DNA from: Candidatus Cloacimonadota bacterium
GTDB taxonomy: Bacteria > Cloacimonadota > Cloacimonadia > JGIOTU-2
Assembly (NCBI GenBank): GCA_021158425.1
Contig: JAGGUR010000114.1
Location: 1-5,009, forward strand
Direction of reading: 5' to 3'
DNA length: 5,009 nucleotides
Below are positions 1-3,683 of this stretch, one piece after another. A program made the translations under genes and the position numbers. The notes under the pieces are model-generated. The model saw only the letters and a list, made by a program, of their open reading frames with translations, was not told the origin of the DNA and did not search any database. Numbering within the stretch: the stretch's first letter is position 1; the number at the start of each line of letters is the position of its first letter.

Positions 1-150
1 GAGGGCATAAGCACCTACATTATTCACATCATATTTATTTTCGCGCGATAACATTTCTGGTGTCTTTTCTGCCCGGTGTTGTACTGATAATGTTATGGCT
101 GCAAAAATTGCGGTTAGTAATAATACTATTATTATTAGAACTTTACCCAT
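1..150 (-). CDS. Short membrane-anchored pilin-like protein, 5' part only (runs off the left edge)
   Basis: The first 50 codons are visible, with no stop before the window edge, so the 3' end is missing. The protein starts MGKVLIIIVLLLTAIFAAIT. This is a Met-Gly-Lys start followed by an uninterrupted hydrophobic helix (about residues 4-22), then a polar, charged stretch (about 23-45). This N-in, single-anchor layout fits a pilin-like or pilus-accessory protein, but there is no canonical Gly-Phe cleavage site and no glutamate at position 5. The start is well supported: AGGAGG lies four bases upstream. It sits 346 bases downstream of another short anchored protein and shares its Met-Gly-hydrophobic opening, so a role in the same pilus or secretion apparatus is inferred from context. 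A simple uncleaved signal anchor or a Sec signal peptide with a late cleavage site is also possible. I do not recognise a named family. Confidence 0.7.
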   Translation of the reverse strand, partial: MGKVLIIIVLLLTAIFAAITLSVQHRAEKTPEMLSRENKYDVNNVGAYAL

Positions 151-154
151 TTTT

Positions 155-160
155 CCTCCT
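155..160 (-). promoter_or_regulatory. Perfect Shine-Dalgarno AGGAGG
   Basis: On the minus strand AGGAGG is followed by AAAA and then the ATG at 150-148. This is the strongest ribosome binding site in the window and fixes the start of the leftmost gene. The four-base spacing is slightly short but workable. Confidence 0.85.
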
Positions 161-195
161 AATGGTTTTTTATTTTATTATTTTTCTAATTACTA

Positions 196-204
196 TTTTA
201 TACA
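196..204 (-). promoter_or_regulatory. Possible -10 promoter element upstream of the leftmost gene
   Basis: On the minus strand the sequence TGTATAAAA has a TATAAA match to the -10 hexamer with TG directly in front, about 45 bases ahead of the ATG. A perfect TTGACA lies at 235-230, but it is 27 bases upstream of the TATAAA, too far for a normal -35/-10 pair. A hexamer at normal distance from the TTGACA is only T-rich. A separate promoter is plausible because the gene is 346 bases from its upstream neighbour, but in such AT-rich DNA a match like this is expected by chance. Confidence 0.2.
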
Positions 205-207
205 TAT

Positions 208-243
208 AAAAAAAATTTATTAAAATCAGTGTCAATGATTTTA
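208..243 (-). terminator. Possible weak intrinsic terminator (AT-rich hairpin plus T run)
   Basis: TAAAATCA (221-228) and TGATTTTA (236-243) pair perfectly over eight bases around a seven-base loop. On the minus strand this is followed, after five bases, by eight consecutive T (complement of 215-208). It lies downstream of the pilin-like gene ending at 497 and could end that transcript. The stem has only one G-C pair and the T run is not directly adjacent, so it would be weak. A TTGACA hexamer overlaps the loop, so part of it may belong to a promoter instead. Confidence 0.25.
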
Positions 244-283
244 TTACGAAAAAATTCTTTTTTCATCTGAAAATCCCTTCTAA

Positions 284-307
284 CCACAAAGGCACAAAGA
301 CACAAAT
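284..307. repeat. Three tandem 8-base units (NCACAAAK)
   Basis: Three consecutive octamers differ only at the first and last base: CCACAAAG, GCACAAAG and ACACAAAT. Runs of this kind (often written ACCACAAAGACACAAAG) are familiar from intergenic DNA of many environmental bacterial genomes, as far as I recall; their function is unknown to me. Confidence 0.7.
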
Positions 308-350
308 TTAAATGTAAAATTACGAATTACAATTAAATTGCAATGATCTT

Positions 351-371
351 AACACCATTTTTAATGGTGTT
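351..371. repeat. Nine-pair hairpin AACACCATT / AATGGTGTT
   Basis: The arms at 351-359 and 363-371 pair perfectly around a TTT loop. Three more T follow on the plus strand (372-374), so it resembles a plus-strand intrinsic terminator, yet no plus-strand gene precedes it. On the minus strand, where the genes are, AAGATC follows instead of a T run, so it is not a good terminator for them. It sits 15 bases from a large palindrome and may be part of one composite repeat. Confidence 0.6.
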
Positions 372-386
372 TTTATAAACAGGATT

Positions 387-404
387 ATCCCGATATATCG
401 GGAT
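387..404. repeat. 18-base perfect palindrome ATCCCGATATATCGGGAT
   Basis: The sequence equals its own reverse complement over all 18 bases. It is the most GC-rich spot of an otherwise AT-rich gap. As RNA it would form a hairpin with a TATA-type loop on either strand; as DNA it could be a site for a dimeric protein. Similar CCCGATA/TATCGGG palindromes occur as dispersed intergenic repeats in Bacteroidetes-like genomes, as far as I recall, so a REP-like repeat is the likelier reading. Confidence 0.65.
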
Positions 405-410
405 TAGGAA

Positions 411-437
411 CAATTGCAATTGGAATCTGTGCATTCC
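411..437. repeat. Adjacent small palindrome and hairpin
   Basis: CAATTGCAATTG (411-422) is a perfect 12-base palindrome. It is followed by GGAAT (422-426) and ATTCC (433-437), which pair across CTGTGC. ATTGCAAT also occurs at 338-345. With the 18-base palindrome next to them, these suggest a structured composite intergenic repeat, though each is short enough to occur by chance. Confidence 0.4.
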
Positions 438-496
438 GTCCCTCAATTTTCATTCTCCTTTGTTGTTCCATATTTTAATACACATTAATTATATCA

Positions 497-1084
497 TTAT
501 AAATACAAATTTTTAAAATATTGCCATAATACAATTTTATTATTAATAACCCTTTTATCAATATCACCACGATATGTATTTGCAAAAAATTCTATATCAA
601 TTCTTACAGAACGAATGTAAGAGAGGGAATCCTGTGTAGAAGTAATTTCATTTTCATTCACATCATAATAAGTAAATTTTAGATTATCAGAATTTTGTGA
701 TAATTCAAATGGTCCGAATTCCATTGAGCCGTTGCGCATAAGTTTTAATGAATCATTTTCCTTATAAATTAGTATTGTATCAATACTTGCAGAAACACTA
801 TCTTTTATGCGGAACTGAAAAGTGCTATCTGTAGCAAGTAAGACTGCCAAGGAATCAATACCAGCACCGACTTTAGATAAGTATCCATTTGAGATTCCAG
901 GTATTGTTTCTCCCGTATCATCATCAATTGTGCCGGAGATAACTCTTTCTGAAATTTCATTAAGAGTTGTCTGTATATTAGTATTATATCCTACAGCTTG
1001 CACATTTGATAAAGCATTAAACATAGCAACGAGGAATAATCCTCCAATAACTACAGCTCCCAGTGCATCTAATAGGCTTCCCAT
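497..1084 (-). CDS. Pilin-like (minor pilin / pseudopilin-type) membrane-anchored protein, 195 aa
   Basis: The protein begins MGSLLDALGAVVIGGLFLVA. One hydrophobic helix spans about residues 7-27, followed by a mostly beta-type, cysteine-free domain rich in Asn, Asp, Ser and Ile that would lie outside the membrane. Around residues 135-167 the pattern LKFTYYDVNENEI, then LSYIRSVRIDIEF, resembles the C-terminal part of PilW/GspJ-type minor pilins, where a 'FxYYD' strand is followed by 'IRxVxI'. This is a pattern resemblance, not a search result. The N-terminus lacks the usual Gly-Phe-Thr-Leu-Ile-Glu prepilin site; Asp6 is the only acidic residue near it. It lies 11 bases downstream of another short anchored protein and probably shares its message. 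The ATG at 1084 is preceded by GGAGGG, but at an unusually long spacing of 15 bases; no better in-frame start is visible. Confidence 0.8.
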   Translation of the reverse strand: MGSLLDALGAVVIGGLFLVAMFNALSNVQAVGYNTNIQTTLNEISERVISGTIDDDTGETIPGISNGYLSKVGAGIDSLAVLLATDSTFQFRIKDSVSASIDTILIYKENDSLKLMRNGSMEFGPFELSQNSDNLKFTYYDVNENEITSTQDSLSYIRSVRIDIEFFANTYRGDIDKRVINNKIVLWQYFKNLYL

Positions 1085-1095
1085 GATTTCTAATT

Positions 1096-1548
1096 TTAAC
1101 CCTCCATATCAATAAAAATTTTACTGATAGGTTTATCCCTTGTTCCAATCCAGAGCGTATCAGGTCCCATTGGCGTGCAAAATATAATAATATCAATCTT
1201 TTGATATGTACTATCAGGCTCAGAAATATCACCAGAACTATTACAATAATTTGAGTCCCACCAAACATTATAGTCAACATCATTAATTGTCATTGTTGTA
1301 TCAGGATTACCTGGATTAAAGGGGCTATCTTTATGATAAAAATCATGTATCTCCACAAATGTAGAATTACCAAAAAGTTCAGCATCAATTTTCTGTATAT
1401 ATCTATCTGCAATTTTCAAACCTTGCATTTGGAACATAACTTTATACACTATATCTGTAGCGGTATAGAGATTACTATAGGTTGTAATAAGAATAGTGGA
1501 AAACAGCATTACGGCAAGAAGAACGAGTAGCATTTGTCCCATATTCAT
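1096..1548 (-). CDS. Short pilin-like membrane-anchored protein, 150 aa
   Basis: The protein starts MNMGQMLLVLLAVMLFSTIL. A hydrophobic helix covers about residues 6-23, followed by a long polar helix-like stretch (about 26-58) and a small C-terminal domain. The N-terminal helix plus globular domain is the layout of a type IV pilin or pseudopilin, but no Gly-Phe cleavage site or glutamate at mature position 5 is present. Two cysteines, Cys102 and Cys124, could form the C-terminal disulfide typical of many pilins. The ATG at 1548 is chosen because GAGG lies eight bases upstream; the second ATG (1542, starting Met-Gly) would be 14 bases away. Only three bases separate it from the ATPase gene, so the two are surely co-transcribed. 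The family is not one I can name; a minor pilin or pilus-accessory role rests on context and architecture. Confidence 0.8.
   Translation of the reverse strand: MNMGQMLLVLLAVMLFSTILITTYSNLYTATDIVYKVMFQMQGLKIADRYIQKIDAELFGNSTFVEIHDFYHKDSPFNPGNPDTTMTINDVDYNVWWDSNYCNSSGDISEPDSTYQKIDIIIFCTPMGPDTLWIGTRDKPISKIFIDMEG
1100..1105 (-). promoter_or_regulatory. Shine-Dalgarno GGAGGG at long spacing
   Basis: On the minus strand GGAGGG lies inside the last codons of the upstream gene, just before its TAA at 1098-1096. It is 15 bases ahead of the ATG at 1084, longer than the usual 5-10. Ribosomes ending the upstream gene would stop next to it, so translational coupling could make up for the poor spacing (inference). 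Confidence 0.5.
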
Positions 1549-1551
1549 ATT

Positions 1552-3336
1552 TTATTCCTCTGTTGTTGCATAAGCCACTTCTGAGATAGTAGTAAGCCCA
1601 TTTCTTATTCTATCTAACCCGGAATCCCTAAGAGATAACATCCCTTGTTTTTCAGCAATGTTTCTAATAAGCTCTTCATCAATTTCTTCTCCGGATTCAA
1701 CAATAGCTTTTCTTACTTCATGTGAGAAGTATAGGGCTTCACAAATATTTATTCTTCCTTTATATCCTTCAGTGCATTTCTTACAACCTTTTCCTGCTTC
1801 GTATATTTTACCGGATTTTAAATCCTCTTCAGTTAGACCAAGTTCAAGTGCAGCCTGATATTTTTCTTTTGATAATGGTTTCTTGCAATATGGGCATAAT
1901 TTTCTTACTAATCTTTGTGCGACTATAATATTTATTGCATAAGCAAGAAGAAAAGGTTCTATACCCATTTTATAGAGTCGTGATATTGCACTTGGTGCAT
2001 CATTAGTATGAAGTGTAGAGAATGTCAGATGACCTGTATTAGCCAGTTTAATCGCAACATCAGCAGTAATTTTATCTCTTATTTCACCAACCATTACAAT
2101 ATCAGGGTCATGTCTGAGGATAGAGCGGACAGCATTTTCAAAGCTCATCTTATGTCCAATCTTTAGCTGTCTTGCACCTCTAATCACATATTCTACAGGG
2201 TCTTCGCAGGTAAGTACATTTTTTGAAGGGTCTATCACATGATAAAGAGCAGCCATTAAAGTTGTGCTTTTTCCACTACCGGTTGGTCCAGTAAGCAGAA
2301 CAATGCCTTTGGAAGTACTTATGGCTTTAAGAAAATCCTTCTCAGCTTGTTTTTGAAATCCCAACTTTTCTAAATCGGTTATTACATTTCTATCGTCTAT
2401 TACTCTTATAACCACGCTTTCAAATCTTCTTTCATATTCTGCGGATATAATAGGTAAGATTGAGACACGAAATCTAATCAGATGACCATCAACAAGACGC
2501 TGTGCAAAGCCATCCTGTGCAGTATCTCTTTCAAATCTATCAACACCTGTTGAGCGGTCTTTTACCACTGCAGCTATAGCTTCTGGAGAAGTATTATCCT
2601 GCCTATGCCAGCGATGAAGTCTTCCATCAATCCTGAAAAAGAAATCCACACTTGAACGTTGATATGGTATAATATGGATGTCACTTGCTCCTTGTCGTAC
2701 AGCTTCAACCAGACAAGCTTCAAATAAATTCACCAAAAGACTTTTATTTATCTCTTCATCTAATGCATATTCATCAACACCTGTTACTTTCCCGGTTTCA
2801 TCTACTTCTTCTATCTGTTCGCCAGCTTCTTCAAGGAGTTCTAAAAATTCATTTTTCTGAGGGGCTATGGTTTCAATAAGTTCTTCTATAATTTTAAGAC
2901 GACAAAAAACCACTTCATATTTTTTGAATTCTGTATTTAAAGGGATTTTTTCTACGATTTTGTTTGTTGGGTCTGCGGATAGAACTATTAATGTATTTTT
3001 TCTTCCATAAGCTATTCTATAGGGTAAAACCTTATTATATAACAGTTCCCTTTTAAAATCTTCAGGAAACCTGGAAAGTATTTCTTTTGTACGCTTTATC
3101 TGATTTTGGTCTAATTTGTCCAGGTCTATATCAATTGTGCGGAATGCATAAAGGTCAGCAAGCAGACCATAAATTGCATCGTGGTCTATTCTTAGGTCTG
3201 AGGTTAATATTTCCTCTAATCTGCGAGGATTAGAGGGGTCCTCATCAGCCTGAATCATAAGTGCTTTATCAAGCGTCTCTTTATCAATTATTTCTTTTTC
3301 AACTAATAATTTTCCTAATCTTGATTTTCCTATCAT
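1552..3336 (-). CDS. pilB: Type IV pilus assembly / type II secretion ATPase (PilB/GspE family)
   Basis: This hexameric cytoplasmic ATPase drives extension of a type IV pilus or pseudopilus by acting on the membrane platform protein. The 594-residue protein is complete and close to the family's usual length. The N-terminal domain (about 1-160) begins with an MshEN-like pattern (RLGKLLVEK...LDKALMIQ, residues 6-29). An acidic linker follows (about 163-198). The second domain starts at GASDIHI (216-222). The C-terminal motor has Walker A GPTGSGKST (350-358), Asp box TCEDPVEY (376-383), Walker B DPDIVMVGEIRD with Glu418 (410-421) and His box TGHLTFSTLHTNDA (434-447). Cys481, Cys484, Cys518 and Cys521 make the zinc site found in PilB/GspE but not in retraction ATPases such as PilT. 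All key motor residues are intact. Sequence alone does not separate PilB from GspE; the symbol is by family. The platform gene lies 347 bases upstream and small pilin-like genes follow directly. Confidence 0.95.
   Translation of the reverse strand: MIGKSRLGKLLVEKEIIDKETLDKALMIQADEDPSNPRRLEEILTSDLRIDHDAIYGLLADLYAFRTIDIDLDKLDQNQIKRTKEILSRFPEDFKRELLYNKVLPYRIAYGRKNTLIVLSADPTNKIVEKIPLNTEFKKYEVVFCRLKIIEELIETIAPQKNEFLELLEEAGEQIEEVDETGKVTGVDEYALDEEINKSLLVNLFEACLVEAVRQGASDIHIIPYQRSSVDFFFRIDGRLHRWHRQDNTSPEAIAAVVKDRSTGVDRFERDTAQDGFAQRLVDGHLIRFRVSILPIISAEYERRFESVVIRVIDDRNVITDLEKLGFQKQAEKDFLKAISTSKGIVLLTGPTGSGKSTTLMAALYHVIDPSKNVLTCEDPVEYVIRGARQLKIGHKMSFENAVRSILRHDPDIVMVGEIRDKITADVAIKLANTGHLTFSTLHTNDAPSAISRLYKMGIEPFLLAYAINIIVAQRLVRKLCPYCKKPLSKEKYQAALELGLTEEDLKSGKIYEAGKGCKKCTEGYKGRINICEALYFSHEVRKAIVESGEEIDEELIRNIAEKQGMLSLRDSGLDRIRNGLTTISEVAYATTEE
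1557..1560 (-). promoter_or_regulatory. Shine-Dalgarno GAGG inside the end of the ATPase gene
   Basis: The last two glutamate codons and stop of the ATPase gene (GAG GAA TAA) supply GAGG eight bases before the ATG at 1548. This spacing favours the first ATG over the one six bases further on. Confidence 0.65.
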
Positions 3337-3340
3337 TCTT

Positions 3341-3346
3341 CCCTTT
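3341..3346 (-). promoter_or_regulatory. Shine-Dalgarno-like AAAGGG before the ATPase gene
   Basis: On the minus strand AAAGGG is followed by AAGA and the ATG at 3336. It is only a moderate match, but no other in-frame ATG competes, and the N-terminal homology begins within the first few residues, which supports this start. Confidence 0.5.
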
Positions 3347-3368
3347 AAGTATTATTTTTGACTGATGC

Positions 3369-3497
3369 ACGATATACGGCATACGGTTGCGCTACTAGAA
3401 ACGGCGAAAGTCCAACGGGTATCGGCTCGTAAAGCGATTAACGGATGACGATTCGAGCTGCGCATTCCCTGCATCCGCGGGGATTGACGATATACGG
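3369..3497. repeat. GC-rich block bounded by 11-base direct repeats ACGATATACGG
   Basis: ACGATATACGG occurs at 3369-3379 and 3487-3497; a partial third copy, CATACGG, follows the first (3380-3386). The 107 bases between the two copies contain 59 G or C (55%), against roughly one third in the surrounding genes. The block could fold in part: CGGCTCG (3423-3429) with CGAGCTG (3454-3460, one G-U pair), TGCGC (3388-3392) with GCGCA (3460-3464), or alternatively CGGATG (3442-3447) with CATCCG (3472-3477). A small inserted element with a target duplication, a dispersed intergenic repeat, or an RNA gene are all possible; none is proven. Confidence 0.55.
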
Positions 3498-3535
3498 TCT
3501 TTTCATATACTTATACCTATTAATTATCCTGCAAA

Positions 3536-3592
3536 TGTAGAACGAGGTTCATAGCTAATTATCCTTTAACGACCCTGGAAGGTCGTTCTACA
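3536..3592. repeat. 10-base inverted repeat TGTAGAACGA / TCGTTCTACA with nested hairpin
   Basis: TGTAGAACGA (3536-3545) is the exact reverse complement of 3583-3592. The right arm overlaps a second perfect hairpin, AACGACC (3568-3574) with GGTCGTT (3581-3587) around CTGGAA. The two pairings exclude each other over 3583-3587. The right half, read as GTAGAACGACC on the minus strand, resembles a dispersed repeat I recall from several environmental genomes; this is unverified. Confidence 0.55.
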
Positions 3593-3641
3593 ACCCTGAT
3601 TAAATTGGGGGGGCTTTACGGACAAACACTAATTAGACTAA

Positions 3642-3668
3642 TGAAATATGCTTCTGCGGCGCATTTCA
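3642..3668. repeat. Bulged hairpin TGAAAT(AT)GC / GCATTTCA
   Basis: TGAAAT (3642-3647) pairs with ATTTCA (3663-3668), and after a two-base bulge GC (3650-3651) pairs with GC (3661-3662) around a nine-base loop. It lies 15 bases beyond the platform gene's stop. No T run follows it on the minus strand, so it is not a standard terminator; it may be another REP-like piece or stabilise the 3' end of the message. Confidence 0.35.
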
Positions 3669-3683
3669 CGGGGCTGATTTAAT

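Larger units (their letters stand above)
151..496. other. Gene-free, AT-rich, repeat-bearing intergenic gap
   Basis: No credible coding region is present between the stop of the pilin-like gene at 497 and the start of the next gene at 150. Reading left to right, the gap holds a ribosome binding site, a possible weak promoter, an AT-rich hairpin, three tandem CACAAAG-type octamers (284-307), a short AATTAC-type repeat (AATTAC, GAATTAC, AATTA at 318-335), a nine-pair hairpin (351-371), an 18-base perfect palindrome (387-404), a 12-base palindrome (411-422) and a five-pair hairpin (422-437). The only minus-strand reading frame with a nearby ATG is 28 codons long and runs through the palindromes. 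Confidence 0.75.
3337..3683. other. Gene-free, repeat-rich gap between platform and ATPase genes
   Basis: No credible coding region is seen. The gap contains a GC-rich block between 11-base direct repeats (3369-3497), a 10-base direct repeat TAATTATCCT (3521-3530 and 3556-3565), an inverted repeat with nested hairpin (3536-3592), seven consecutive G (3607-3613), the palindrome CTAATTAG (3629-3636) and a bulged hairpin (3642-3668). Possible minus-strand -10 matches such as GATAAT near 3527 have no convincing -35 partner, so whether the ATPase gene has its own promoter cannot be decided from the sequence. Confidence 0.75.

Noticed and set aside
284..335. CRISPR-like array
   Set aside because: The units are only 6-8 bases and directly adjacent, with no spacers and no cas genes in view.
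351..374. Plus-strand intrinsic terminator
   Set aside because: The hairpin has only a short T run after it on the plus strand and no plus-strand gene upstream, so it is recorded as a hairpin repeat rather than a terminator.
385..471. Minus-strand 28-codon frame starting MEQQRRMKIEGR
   Set aside because: It runs through the palindromic repeats, has no ribosome site at usable distance from its first ATG (the AAGGAGA is inside the frame, one base or less before the next ATG), and shows no protein features.
822..1115. Plus-strand 97-codon open frame
   Set aside because: It lies opposite the well-supported 195-residue pilin-like gene, has low-complexity Ser/Pro/Thr content typical of an antisense shadow and no convincing ribosome site. 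Open plus-strand frames opposite the ATPase (for example 2678-2860 and 1658-1858) were rejected for the same reason.
3369..3497. tRNA, rRNA fragment or known riboswitch
   Set aside because: No cloverleaf, no T-loop GTTCRA box in the right place, and no riboswitch core that I recognise; the stems found are short and partly exclusive.
3438..3506. Minus-strand 22-codon frame containing Cys-Arg-Glu-Cys
   Set aside because: It is very short, spans the repeat-bounded GC-rich block, and has only a weak ribosome site; the two cysteines are probably accidental.
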